DNA of 64,000 nt from Owenia fusiformis (taxonomy: Eukaryota > Annelida > Polychaeta > Sabellida > Oweniidae), in NCBI GenBank assembly GCA_903813345.2, contig CAIIXF020000002.1:21716455-21780454 (forward strand), written 5' to 3'. Below are positions 22,401-33,555 of the stretch, piece after piece; the first letter of the stretch is position 1, and the number at the start of each line of letters is the position of its first letter. The notes beneath the pieces were generated by a model that saw nothing but the letters and a program-made list of their open reading frames with translations, did no database searches and was not told the DNA's origin. The position numbers and the translations under genes are program-made.

Positions 22401-25400
22401 TTCTCAATAAGATGGGACTGTTACCTGCCTGCTTGCTAGGGAGACCACTGATATAGCTACATTGAGCTTAGGTTTTGATAATTTTGATGGGGGAATACTA
22501 ACTTTTATCCCTAGATTTCCTTGAAATTGATTTTTCCCCTCTCAGCCTCCAAAACCTAGGTCTCTTGTTGCATACAGTCTTGCAGGTGGGGGTTAAAATA
22601 TTCGAATAAAGCCACCTGTTAATGTGAAAAGAGAATACAAATTATATCCTTCATCATAAGACTGTATGAATTGCTTATTGCTTTTAGGTATACCAGCTGA
22701 CTGGTACTGCTACACTTTTAGATGCTACACTATAAGCTGCTACACTCATATCTGCAATACTCTTAGCTGCAACACACTAAGCTGCTTTATATGTAGCTGC
22801 TTCACATGCATAAACCTGAGCTGAATTCCTAGCTGCACGGCCTAACTATATTATTATTTATACTGCATCTTTAGTTTTGAGTGTTTATGATTTGATTTCG
22901 TGTATTTCAGAATCTGTACAGAATTTATTTTATGATTTATCCATCATCACATACCAGCAAGCTAGTAGCATGTATGTTCATGTTTATATTCTCAATTCTT
23001 TCACTGTGTCTTACTACTGTAAAACCTATCTAATCTAAACACCTGTATGAGCGGCTAAAAGTGTTCAGATTGACAGGTGTTCACATTCTGAGGTTTTTCA
23101 ACATCGAAGTTTATGACAGATTGAAAATGAGACAACAAAAAGTGTTCACACGAAGAGATTAGCGAGGTGTTCAAATATATGTAGGTTTTACTGTAAACTA
23201 TGTCATTTCAGTGTCTGTAATTGTTCATCAATCGTTTGAACTGTATCCTTACCCCAACCAGTTGCACTGCTGTGGCTTGTTCTGTTTACCCTTTGCCACC
23301 CAGGAATTGACTTTTTGTGGCTTGACAATCTGTTTAAGCCTATATTAATGCTGTAAGTGCTTAACTTTAAGAATCTGCACATAGTGAACATTTTTTGGGC
23401 TCACCCTTTTCTATACCCCCTTTGATTATGCTGCAATTTTATTTAATTGTGTAGATCTGTTTAAAAGAAGTAACGTCACTTCTGGATCACCGTGTAATAT
23501 AATTGTGGCATCAGTTAAATCAGGGTTATAGTTGATCTGCCTTATCATAGAATATTTTTGCATGTTACCTCAAAATCATATTTCATTCATTTAATTTAAA
23601 TAAAAGTGCATGCTTTAAACCATGTGTTCTTAAAACCACATGTTCCGTTAAAACCATTTGTTAGTAGAAGGTAGTACTATATATGCATGGGTTTTGTACT
23701 TTATTGTACCTTTCACTATTTGAAGTTATATTATTTCAATTAATTGTGTGTAGTTTAAAGGATGTATATAACTATCAAGGGCCTAAAAAACAGTAAAATG
23801 ATTGTTTTGAAGAATATAATCAATTAGATTCATTTTCATCAATTAAATGCAATAAATACGCTATCCATTTCTAATCACATGTGAAAGTGTTCTAATAAAG
23901 AATGTAAAAGTATTTGGCCATTGTTAGGAATTCCTCAAAGCAAATGTCAAAATAAATATCGCCATGCCATCCAGCGCATATTGATGACGTAATAATCATA
24001 GCCTGGTCTTGTGAAAATCCAATAAAATTTGACGTCATTTCCCAAACAGTGATAGCTTTGGAGAAATCCCCAACTGTTACTGGATTCCCAAAAAGTATTT
24101 TACATTTATATACAATAATAACTCCATCTGGGGTAAAATAAAGCATTTTATATATCATATTACAACCGATTCTTCATATTAATACAAATATATGACAATA
24201 GTGTGTAATGCTTTCAAGAAATAAGCCCAAAAACTGCGATGTTATTGTTATTGAATTAAGGTGGGTCCCTCATTAAATACACTGGAGGAAATGTTCTGAA
24301 AATTGCTAAAAGTAGGGGTCATTGTAACTGGTCCCACTCCATCAATATTATATCAATTTCTGTTTTATTTATATGGAATGAAAGATAAGTATCCACTCCA
24401 AATGTGTAAATAAAATCAGTATTATATATACACACCAACATGCTGTATTAAGGCTTTGAAAAGGAGTGAAAATCACTTTAATAGTTATATACAACCTTTA
24501 AAATTTATGTTAAACATAATAAATTATTACTTCAATATAATATCATAACTTCAAATGAATTTTAAAAATACAAACAAAAGCAAGATTATCTACAAATTTT
24601 CTTGAAACATCGAACCAGGTTTCTTCTTGCAGTTATCTCCAAATATCACCAAAAACAGAAACATAAAAAGCTGTAGCCTTTTGAACATTCAAAACTATTA
24701 TTCATGCCCCTTCAAATCTCGACCCAAATTATTGGGCGCAAATTTTGGAAAAGTTTTTCATTTTTTATGAATGGCTATACCTCCAAACATGTCATCATCA
24801 ATCTAGCCAATATATCACAGCTTCTTACCAAAAGGTGGAAGGGTTTCAGGCTAGTAGCCAGGATTTGCCAGGGGGTACACTTATAAAAAATATAAAAAAT
24901 TCAAAGGGGGTTTATTTTTGTCAACTTTGGCCCAAAAATGACCAAAATCACTTGAAATGTACTCAGAAATCAGAATGGTGAAAAACTGCATGATTTTGAA
25001 ATAAATTTTGGCTCAAACCCCCCTCCCTAGCTACAATCCTGGGTTTATTGGAAGATATATTTGATTGATAGGTGGAACACTTTGCATATATTGTGTCATT
25101 TATCCTTTTATCTCCTTCGAAAAAGAAATAAAGATTCTAGAGTAATATACAATACAAACTACATGCATCTGGTTTAGCCCTTAATAACATTAGCATTGTT
25201 CAATGTGATTTCAAAATCTGAAGAAACAAAAAATATAGATTGATTAATTTAAATTGAGCTGCTTTGAATAGTGGAAGGTATAATGGAAACAAAACATACA
25301 TTCACGTTTTTTTAAATGGAATTATGATTTTGAGTGTTTTGCACTGACTGACTGGTGTGGGTAGTTTTCCTTTCACGATTATTTTCTTGATTTTTAGGAC

Positions 25401-28400
25401 GTCACAAAATTGATAATGGAGACCTGCTCGATGCAATCTATTTTAGGAATTCAATATGTCAATACTTACCTTCCACTATTTTAGTTTTTATCTACCCAAA
25501 CATGATTTCAAGTCATCCCCAATCACCACCACACCCTTACATGCCATCATATCCTTAACAATTTGGTTCTCTCTTCCACCCCCCCCCCCACTTCCCATTG
25601 GCCCTGTCCTGTATTAATATGGGATGATCTCCAACTGGGACAGTATATATTACTATGTTATTGACGGTAGCTGAAACTGGGGGAGGAGTAGTTATCCCTC
25701 ATGACCCCTTATCCAATACCCCCTGACTTCAGTTTACTCATCATATTCCGCTAATGTTATTCAGGAATGACCTTTAACTGGGGTACTCTACTTGGTTATT
25801 CTGCCGTCGCTGGAGGCTGTAACTTGGGGGTTGTTCTACCTCTGTACATTGCTGGTATTAGCTGGACTATGATCTATGACACAATATATGCCCACCAAGT
25901 ATGTACATGTACAATCAGTGTAGACATAAACTTCCTTGAAATATTATTGATGATGAAAACAATAAGCTTTGTATGGAGAGCTCTTCAAATTACATATATG
26001 TTCAAATTAATATTTGGCCTTCCTTTCGCCATATTTCTTAATCCATTTGGCTGGATTATATATCTACTGAATCTTTTGGTACTTCAAAATCTGATAATCT
26101 TGCTTTTAACGAGTTAACAATAAAATGTATAGAAAAGCCTTACTGGTAACTATTTACAATCATAATCTCCCAAATTCTAAGATTCATTGTAAAATATGGT
26201 TTATTTGTCACCCATTAAGGTAGGCACAAAGTGTTAAAGGTCCAAAAGTCATCAAACCTAGTCTTCCTTAATGATATTTTAAATTTTGTGTTGAGAGAGG
26301 TGTTCTTTCATATTCCTGCTCATAGTTATATAGGCTCACAATATACTTTATTTGTATTTGAAATCTGATTCTTAATCAGAATGCAATATGTTACAAATAA
26401 TAATATCCAAAATGAATATTTTAGGACAAGGTCGATGATATCATGATTGGTGTAAAATCAACAGCACTGAAGTTTGGTGACAACACCCGCTATTGGCTTA
26501 CAGGGTTTGGGTCAACCATGATTGGAGGATTGGCCCTCAGTGGATTCATGTGTGACCAAACTTGGCCGTATTATCTTGGGTTAAGTGGCGTGGCGGCTCA
26601 CATAATGTGGCAGGTAAATACAGGTCTTAAAACGTAATGAATAACATTTCGAATTGACCCCACCCTCTGGCATTCACTATGTCACCACCACAATTGTGGT
26701 TTATAGTCTTCAACGTTTTTGTGGCAGTGGTTGGTGTTCAGCATCTGTAACAAATGGCAGGTGGTGACATTTGCATGTTAATGTCTTGTTGGTACAAGTT
26801 GCAGAATGTTCTAATTTTTATCCCATCGAACAAAGTTCGGAGGGATATAGGGAACGCCTCCGTCCGTCCGTCCGTCCGGGCAATTACTCAAATACCGTTG
26901 GCCCGATTTTGTTCATATTTTGTACACACATACCCAATTGGGGTAGAAGTTCTGCTCGAAAACCGATTTTCAAAATGACCACCCATTTAAAAATGGCGGC
27001 CATTTTAGTGCCGATTTTACAATAATTTAGGTACTGCATATAAAATACCCTTTGCATTCGTTTGACTTCACTTCTTAAAAGAGAGCTTCGTCTTCACTCT
27101 TTCAAACTAAAATAAACCTGTGAACTCACCGCGCCAATCAGTGTTCGTCGGCCAAATTTGACCGACGTTCTATATATGGTTATTCCTTCTGACGTCATTG
27201 TTGAGCCCGAAATTGACCAATGACATGCGCATATTTAATTAGAACGCATTTGGCGTATGTTTCTTCAAGCTCGCCGATTGGTGGAAGAAAGGTCAGCGCG
27301 TAAGTCAAAAGTGATTTATTACCCAAACTGTCACCGGTACCCGTCGTGGGGGCAGGGCCACTAAACTGTAGTATGGTCTCTACTAGGCAGAGTGTAGTTT
27401 AACTAGACTCTGCACGCAGGGTACATATAAAACTGTAATATGTTTTAAATGTAAAAAAGTTATATAGGACATTGATTAAGCTAGAAATGTAAATACAGAA
27501 GAAAAACATGGCAGCCATCTTGAAAAATAGCTGCCTTTGCATGTCATTTTACGATTTTTGCTGTAACTTGAAAAGTAGTGGAGCGATTTTGTTCATATTT
27601 GGTATGTGAATACTTTAAGCATGGCACAATGTCTAATGACATTTTTGGTAGTAGGCGGTCATTTTGAAAAAATAGCCATTATTTTTTACTCTTTTTACAA
27701 TAACTTGAAAAGTAGTGGAGCAATTTTGTTCATATTTGATATGTGAATACTTATGAGCCTTGCACTCTGTCTCATGACACTTCGCATAGTAGGTGGCCAT
27801 TTTAAAAAATGGCTGTCATTTTTACATTTTTTACTATAACTCTAAAAGTATTGGAGCGATTTTGTTCATATTTGATATGTGAATACTTTAAGCATGGCAC
27901 ATTGTCTAATAAACTTTGGGGAGTAGTCGGCCATTTTGAAAAATGGCCACCATTTTTATGTGCATTATTTTACATTTCTTATTATAATTCAAAAAATTAT
28001 AGAGCGATTTTCGATATATAGCAATATGTGAATACTTGTAAGGATTGCATACTGTCTTATGACATTTTGGGTAGTAGGCGGCCATTTTGAAAAATGGCCA
28101 GCATTTATAATTACATGTATGTGTGTGCGATTTTTAAAAAATTTTATATGTGGCTACTTAAAAGCATATTACTTCTTCTGATGACAACTTGACTAGTGAG
28201 CAACCATTTTGAAATTGGTGGCCTTTCTTATGGGTGTTATTTTATGATATTTGCTATATATTTTGTTTGTAAAAATGCCAGCCATTTCTGTTCGATGGGA
28301 TTCGCTACGCTTTGGCGTTGCCGTTGTTTTGGTTTAAATACTGTTGGATATAAATTGTACATGTTTTACTGTACTGTTGAATATGATGTACATGTTTTAC

Positions 28401-29653
28401 TGTACTGTTGAATATGATGTACATGTTTTACTGTACTGTTGAATATGATGTACATGTTTTACTGTACTGTTGAATATGATGTACATGTTTTACTGTACTG
28501 TTGAATATGATGTACATGTTTTGCTGTACTGTTGAATATGATGTACATGTTTTACCGTACTGTTGGATATGATGTACATATTTTACTGTACTGTTGGATA
28601 TGATGTACATGTTTTACTGTACTGTTGAATATGATGTACATGTTTTACTGTACTGTTGAATATGATGTACATGTTTTACTGTACTGTTGAATATGATGTA
28701 CATGTTTTACTGTACTGCTGGATATGATGTTCATATTTTACTGTACTGTTGGATATGATGTACATGTTTTACTGTACTGTTGGATATGATGTATATATTT
28801 TACTGTACTGTTGGATATGATGAACATGTTTTACTGTATCATTGGATACGATGTACATGTTTTACAGTACTGTTGGATACGATGTACATGTTTTACTGTA
28901 CTGTTGGATACAATGTACATGTTTTACTGTACTGTTGGATATGATTTACATGTTTTACTGTACTGTTAGATATGATGTACATGTTTTACTGTACCGTTGG
29001 ATACGATATACATGTTTTACTGTACTGTTGGATACGATGTTCATGTTTTACTGTACTGTTGGATATGATGTACATGTTTTACTGTACTGTTGGATATGAT
29101 GTACATGTTTTACTGCACTGTTGGATACGATGTACATGTTTTACTGCACTGTTGGATATGATGTACATGTTTTACTGTACTGTTGGATATGATGTACATG
29201 TTTTACTGTGTTGGATAAGATGTACATGTTTTACTGTGCTGTTGGATACGATGTACATGTTTTACTGCACTGTTGGATATGATGTACATGTTTTACTGTA
29301 CTGTTGAATATGATGTACATGTTTTACTGTACTGTTGGATATGATGTACATGTTTTACAGTACTGTTGGATATGATGTACATGTTTTACTGTACTGTTGG
29401 ATACGATGTACATGTTTTACTGTACTGTTGGATATGATGTACATGTTTTACTGCACTATTTAACCATTTCCAGGTGCTAACAGTTGACATCAACAGTTCC
29501 CCTGATTGTTGGAAGAAATTCTGCAGCAATATCAACCTTGGAGCCCTGCTGTTTATAGGCATAGTGGCAGGAACATTATACAAACAGACACCTGATGACA
29601 AACAACAGACAAATGATACGGATGAATTAGAGAAGATGAGAACTGAACAGTGA
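19476..29653 (+). CDS. COQ2: 4-hydroxybenzoate polyprenyltransferase (COQ2), with two alternative fifth exons
   Basis: Exons: 19476-19968, 20383-20549, 20771-20892, 21143-21228, then either 22135-22265 or 25765-25898, then 26425-26613 and 29474-29653. Phases agree throughout, giving 455 or 456 residues. The enzyme is an inner mitochondrial membrane UbiA-family prenyltransferase that joins the polyprenyl tail to the aromatic ring in quinone synthesis. Seen: a long presequence-like N-terminus; [17 protein letters not shown]; first aspartate motif [11 protein letters not shown] (about residues 210-220) followed by RTKDRPL; second motif [13 protein letters not shown] (about 327-339), built across the exon 5/6 junction; several hydrophobic helices. 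An inner start at 19521 (MAGILQRN) is possible. Large introns hold repeats, including a 31-bp minisatellite directly before the last exon. Confidence 0.95.
22135..22265 (+). other. COQ2: COQ2 alternative exon 5, rhodoquinone-type candidate
   Basis: 131 nt, entering in phase 1 and leaving in phase 0, bordered by TTTTACAG and GTAGTG. It encodes [18 protein letters not shown] through to [10 protein letters not shown]. It occupies the same place as the exon at 25765-25898 and shares NWG and the YDTIY.HQ core. It differs from UQ-only animals (as I remember human COQ2) in the middle and in Ser for Ala just before HQ. On that basis I propose it as the rhodoquinone-directing form; the label is inferred. 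Confidence 0.8.
23017..23193. mobile_element. 177-bp pogo-type MITE in the COQ2 alternative-exon intron
   Basis: Begins CTGTAAAACCTA and ends TAGGTTTTACTG with TA on both sides. Internal phrases such as GTGTTCA and AACACCTG recur in degenerate relatives at 5591-5771, 54072-54243, 55115-55275 and 55645-55815. Tc1/mariner (pogo) origin is inferred from the TA duplication and end sequence. Confidence 0.7.
24845..25045. repeat. Dispersed 'GTAGCCAGG...GGGGG' repeat
   Basis: Starts AGTAGCCAGGATTTG, has GGGGGTACAC and GGGGGTTT runs, and ends in CCCCCCTCCCTAGCTACAAT. An inverted relative lies at 61560-61735 (GGCCAAAATTTCTTTCAAAA, ending TAGCTACGGGCC) and a short one at 21285-21365. The inverted CTAG/GTAGC-type ends suggest a MITE. 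Confidence 0.55.
25765..25898 (+). other. COQ2: COQ2 alternative exon 5, ubiquinone-type candidate
   Basis: 134 nt with the same entry and exit phases, bordered by TTATTCAG and GTATGT. It encodes [18 protein letters not shown] through to [16 protein letters not shown] and YAHQ match the single form in vertebrate COQ2, so this is probably the ubiquinone form. It is one codon longer than its partner. Confidence 0.85.
26817..28335. mobile_element. Pearl/HINE-like element, copy 2, inverted, with a nested insertion
   Basis: Left end ATCCCATCGAACAAAGTTCG plus a GTCC microsatellite; right end TTCGATGGGATTCGCTACGC, then TTTGGCGTTGCCGTTG. It carries about five degenerate core units with GTGGAGCGATTTTGTTCATA and GGCCATTTTGAAAAATGGC. 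It lies in the last COQ2 intron and is split by the insertion at 27035-27419. Confidence 0.7.
27035..27419. mobile_element. 385-bp insertion with GGTAC target duplication
   Basis: GGTAC occurs at 27030-27034 and 27420-27424. Uninterrupted relatives of the host repeat (around 43590, inverted) read straight through this point, which proves an insertion. The insert starts TGCATATAAAA, ends GCACGCAG, and contains TATATATGG, CCAAT-like and AATAAA motifs. A solo LTR is possible (5-bp duplication, TG start), but the end is CAG rather than CA. A SINE is the alternative. Confidence 0.7.
28345..29458. repeat. 31-bp minisatellite, about 35 copies
   Basis: Unit GATGTACATGTTTTACTGTA plus CTGTTGGATAT, repeated with few changes up to 16 bases before the last COQ2 exon. 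Open frames inside it on both strands are products of the repeat and not genes. There are no spacers between units, so it is not a CRISPR array. Confidence 0.95.
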
Positions 29654-30099
29654 AATGACGTAAATTAAAATAATTGTGATGCTGTAATAATTATATGTTA
29701 TACAGCAACAGAAATCCATGGATCTATGGATAGTGGCAGAAACTTTGTAGAAACAGATATCTGATGACAAGATCTAGACTTCTCATAGTGATTAAACTGT
29801 ATTGAAATACTGTACTGTATATGATTCTGATGCAATAATATGTAAGATATTAAAGATGCGTTGGGTCTGGTTTCTCTCCCGATCTCTCTCGTATTTCCAG
29901 AATTGCCATTTACAGAATGGCCAATTACAAAAAATCTCTTTTACGATTTCACTACCACAAGTGGTAGACATATTGTTACAGTCTCCAACTTTTTGTGGGT
30001 GGTGTTTGGCAGTTTATGTCTGTTACAAATTCTTACAATTTCCAACAACTTAACATTAAGTGCTGTTTAGACTGAATTGCTTTTTTTACTGTCAACATA

Positions 30100-30587
30100 C
30101 CGGATTTTCTCGCATATAAGCCCTGGGCGTATAACTGAAAGAAGGGGTTATTTCGTCTGTTATTTTACCTCTTATTTTTCGCCCATGGGCGTATGAGTGT
30201 ACTACTTTCGATTTTTGGCCCAGTGGGCGTAAAGGTGAGAAGAGCTGATGAATACAATGGTTCCTCAAAGACTACCATACCTACTGTTGTAGTCCTACAG
30301 CATGTTTTGAAAGAATTATAAAGGAAATGTTACCTACAACCTTGGACTTATGTTGAAACAAAGTAACAACAGCACGATCCACCACTGCAACTTACGGCAC
30401 AGCGTTGAACTTAATGTTGAAACAAAGTAACGACAGAACGATCTGCCAGTGACAAAATACTCTTGAATTTATTGAAAAAATCAATAAATAGTCATTTTTT
30501 ATAGGCCCATGGGCGTATAAGCGTACTACATTCGATTTTTGGCCCATGGGCCTAAATTTAGGGGGGCTTATATGCGAGAAAATCCGG
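30100..30587. mobile_element. 488-bp Tc1/mariner-type MITE
   Basis: Left end CCGGATTTTCTCGCATATAA, right end its inverse TTATATGCGAGAAAATCCGG, flanked by TA at 30098-30099 and 30588-30589. The interior repeats GGCCCATGGGCGTATAAG. It lies between the COQ2 3' end and the convergent LicD-type gene, probably in their 3' regions. Confidence 0.85.
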
Positions 30588-30746
30588 TACATATATGTAT
30601 ATAGATATATTATGAGTCCCAACACATTTCTGCCAATATCTTTTACCATGGTGACATCAAAAATCTTCCATACTGTATTTTATATGAACTACGTAGACAA
30701 AATCTCTTTTTGAACTTTATTCATAGCAAATTGACTAAGAATTACA

Positions 30747-32753
30747 TTAAAAGTTGATTTGTTCAAACTGTAGACTCCCATCTGTATAATACTGATCCAA
30801 ACAGTTCATGTTACCAGGTTTGGGGCACGTTGTGAACTTGCTCGTATCATAAATATCATACGCACTTTTTGCTCTGACGTCAGCCAAATGCTGTGCATGA
30901 CGATATATCTCTGGCCAATAAAGATTCCTTAAATGAGCACCTGGGTTTGTTGGTGCATTTAGCCACTGTCCATCAAGTAGAACTTTAGTCGGGGTCTGGC
31001 TGTTCTGTAACATTTTATCAGATTGCATTCTGGGATATCCCCAGATTTCAACGCGCCAGAATTCAGCATAAATATCTATAATGTAACTGTCCCATATTTT
31101 GGATACATTTGGACGTATAGCAAAAATATAACCAGCATTTTCAAACTCTTTGCTAAGGTGTGAAAATGCCTCAATTTGATTGGTTAAGAATATCATATCA
31201 GCATCAAGCTCCCATGGTAGTACCTTATTGAATTTGACAGCTCCTAATAATGTCCCATAAGTAATTTCTACAGTGACTTTGTTTTCTTCACAAATGGTCA
31301 TTATTGTTTTAATGGCATCTGCGAGCACCTGTAACTGACACGGTGGTGTTGCCATGCCAACTTTTGTTTTTTTTCCAGTCTTACTCTCGTGACATGTAAA
31401 GTGATAATTCACCCCATTAGGAAGGTTTAATATATTAATACCCCAGTATGCAGCAAAGGGGATCCAATCCTTTCTCTTATGAATTTTCATGTGTCTCGTA
31501 TGAAACATACTATCTGGACAGACCGCTAGCTTCCTGTCCGACAATAGTTTCGTATCTAGGAATAAAGTCTCAAACAAGCCTGGGGAGTTCATACCAGAGT
31601 AGAATTTCATTTTCTTTAGGAAGGATGTTTTAGCAAGAAAGGGTCCCTGGATATGGTCACAATATACGCAGTCATGTTTTGAGTGTTTGTATCCACTTTT
31701 ATACGAAACAGTAAAGTTTCTAAACACCGTCTGCTGGCATCCCATATTCCAGTGGCCATCGGGTGTCCTAAAAGCTCCACCTATCATAGGCACGTCTAAA
31801 TCATCAATCTCCCGGATTAATCTATCAAGCGCTATATCATCCGTTATCAAATCAACATTTTGGGCTAACAAAACATTTGGGGTGTCCACTTGTAAAATTA
31901 AATCATTCCATATGTCAGACTGATGTGAGGAGTATGAGATAAACTCAAACTGCTTATGACTCTTTGGTGGTTGAGTGTGTGTCTTGCTTATCGCTATTTT
32001 AACTGGTATATCAGGAAAGTATTGAGCCATGCCGTGTGAGATTCTTTCCACAGTTTGAAACATTTCCTTGTTTGGATATGAAGCTAGATTCATCACCATG
32101 GTTACCAGCATTGATTTAGGACTATGTCGACATGGTAGTTTCTCAAACAAGTTCGGATAAAGATCATTTCTCAAATCAAAGTAGCCTCTGCTTGTGTACT
32201 TCTCTGGACAAACAGTGTAAAGTTTATCATGGTCTACCTTACTCAGTATGTAGTTATCTGGTTTTATACTTTGGACCATCTCATTAGTATTCTTAAACAT
32301 CCCTGGTTTATTGGAATAACTGTGGTTGTTGGCTTTGAAATTGTGAAAATAATCCTGATCTGGAATCTGTTTTGTTTTCATAGATTCATCTGGTTTTGAT
32401 TGTATCATTAGGGAATCCACTGCATCAAAACCAAGTATGCTCAGTATGCCATTAATTTTATTTACCAATTTCTCTGCAAGTATCCCAATATTGTCATCCT
32501 TCCTTGATTCATGTTGAATTTTAACAACAATTTTGGCCAATTCTTTGACCTCGTTATACAAAACATCATTATTTCCTTGCAAGTTTTGTTTAATAATGTT
32601 ATGTTTCTCTTCCTGGATTTTACTTTTAGTCCCTGTCACCTCTGCCTGTTTAATAAGAGGAACGACGCTGAGTAACATATTCAATAATGCAAAAATAAAA
32701 ACACTCGCAAAGAAATATTTTGTTATTGTAGACTTGTTGATCTTTCTCTCCAT
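30747..32753 (-). CDS. LicD/fukutin-type protein with an N-terminal glycosyltransferase-like region
   Basis: Uninterrupted 668-residue frame. Basic N-terminus with one membrane segment (about residues 13-35), so a type II Golgi/ER protein. A stem-like region follows, then at about residues 210-430 a GT-A-like domain (MLVTMVMNLASYPNKE, VDLITDDIALDRLIREID, MIGGAFRTPDGHWNMGC). At about residues 490-630 a LicD-type nucleotidyl/phosphotransferase domain carries the hallmark ITYGTLLGAVKFNKVLPWEL, then DAD (D517, D519). The order of the two parts resembles fukutin-related protein (FKRP), which transfers ribitol phosphate onto dystroglycan, but FKRP is shorter (about 495 residues) and I cannot claim orthology. 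No introns. Role in phospho-sugar glycan modification is inferred. Confidence 0.8.
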   Translation of the reverse strand: MERKINKSTITKYFFASVFIFALLNMLLSVVPLIKQAEVTGTKSKIQEEKHNIIKQNLQGNNDVLYNEVKELAKIVVKIQHESRKDDNIGILAEKLVNKINGILSILGFDAVDSLMIQSKPDESMKTKQIPDQDYFHNFKANNHSYSNKPGMFKNTNEMVQSIKPDNYILSKVDHDKLYTVCPEKYTSRGYFDLRNDLYPNLFEKLPCRHSPKSMLVTMVMNLASYPNKEMFQTVERISHGMAQYFPDIPVKIAISKTHTQPPKSHKQFEFISYSSHQSDIWNDLILQVDTPNVLLAQNVDLITDDIALDRLIREIDDLDVPMIGGAFRTPDGHWNMGCQQTVFRNFTVSYKSGYKHSKHDCVYCDHIQGPFLAKTSFLKKMKFYSGMNSPGLFETLFLDTKLLSDRKLAVCPDSMFHTRHMKIHKRKDWIPFAAYWGINILNLPNGVNYHFTCHESKTGKKTKVGMATPPCQLQVLADAIKTIMTICEENKVTVEITYGTLLGAVKFNKVLPWELDADMIFLTNQIEAFSHLSKEFENAGYIFAIRPNVSKIWDSYIIDIYAEFWRVEIWGYPRMQSDKMLQNSQTPTKVLLDGQWLNAPTNPGAHLRNLYWPEIYRHAQHLADVRAKSAYDIYDTSKFTTCPKPGNMNCLDQYYTDGSLQFEQINF

Positions 32754-33167
32754 GGTTCTTGCTTTCAGTTCAGTGTTTTGCAGTTGAAAAAGACTTTAGT
32801 TTGTAAATGAGTGTAATAACATAACCGTCCTTTACATGGAACGCTGCAGGTGTTGAAATCAAGAAGCTGCTTCTGGTTTAAATTCTACTTTTATTGTTAT
32901 CTTTTCAAATAATAAACCTGTCCATGTAGTTTATTTATAATGATTTATATTGCAACAGATGGATTATCCAGATATACAAGTAAAAAATAAAAACTCCTGA
33001 ACCAAGAGATAAAATGAGGAATTCAATGGTATTAGCAGCAGTAAAATTCATAAATACATGCATTTTGTTTAACCCCATAAGCTGACAAGCCAAAATCAAT
33101 GTCCATTCAAAATAAACAATATACAGTATAAATATTAAAATGGCAGATGTCTGGCTTTAATAAACTA
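32754..33167. other. 5' flank of the LicD-type gene
   Basis: No gene or repeat border recognised. AT-rich. Confidence 0.4.
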
Positions 33168-33555
33168 AACAACAGCAACGCCAAAGCAGAGCAAATCCTA
33201 CTGAACACCCATGGCTGGCATTTTTACAAAGTTATAGCGAAAATTGTAAAATAACACACAAAAATGGCCACCATTTTCAAAATGGCCGCCTTAAATAACC
33301 AAAATGTCATACACAATGTGCCATACTTATGAGTATTCATATACTGGCCACCTATACTCCCCAAAGGGTCAAAAGTGTAATATGCTTCTAAGTGGGCACA
33401 TACAAATTTCAACAAAACCGCACACACGTACATGTTAATGACGGCCATTTTTCAAAATGGCCGTCTTAAATAACCAAAATGTCATAAGACAGTGTGTCAT
33501 GCTTATGAGTATTCACATATCAAATATGAACAAAATCACTCCACTACTCTTTAAT
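33168..33555. mobile_element. Pearl/HINE-like element, truncated copy 3
   Basis: Begins AACAACAGCAACGCCAAAGC as in the copy at 62727, followed by core units with AAAATGGCCGCC and CAAATATGAACAAAATC. It breaks off before the microsatellite end. Confidence 0.65.

Noticed and set aside
28842-29307. Open frames in the 31-bp minisatellite, read as a cysteine-rich repeat protein
   Set aside because: 31 is not a multiple of 3, so all three frames give the same repeating peptide; both strands are open. It is a sequence artefact between COQ2 exons.
28345-29458. Regular 31-bp repeats that could suggest a CRISPR array
   Set aside because: Units are directly head-to-tail without unique spacers, and the setting is a eukaryotic intron.
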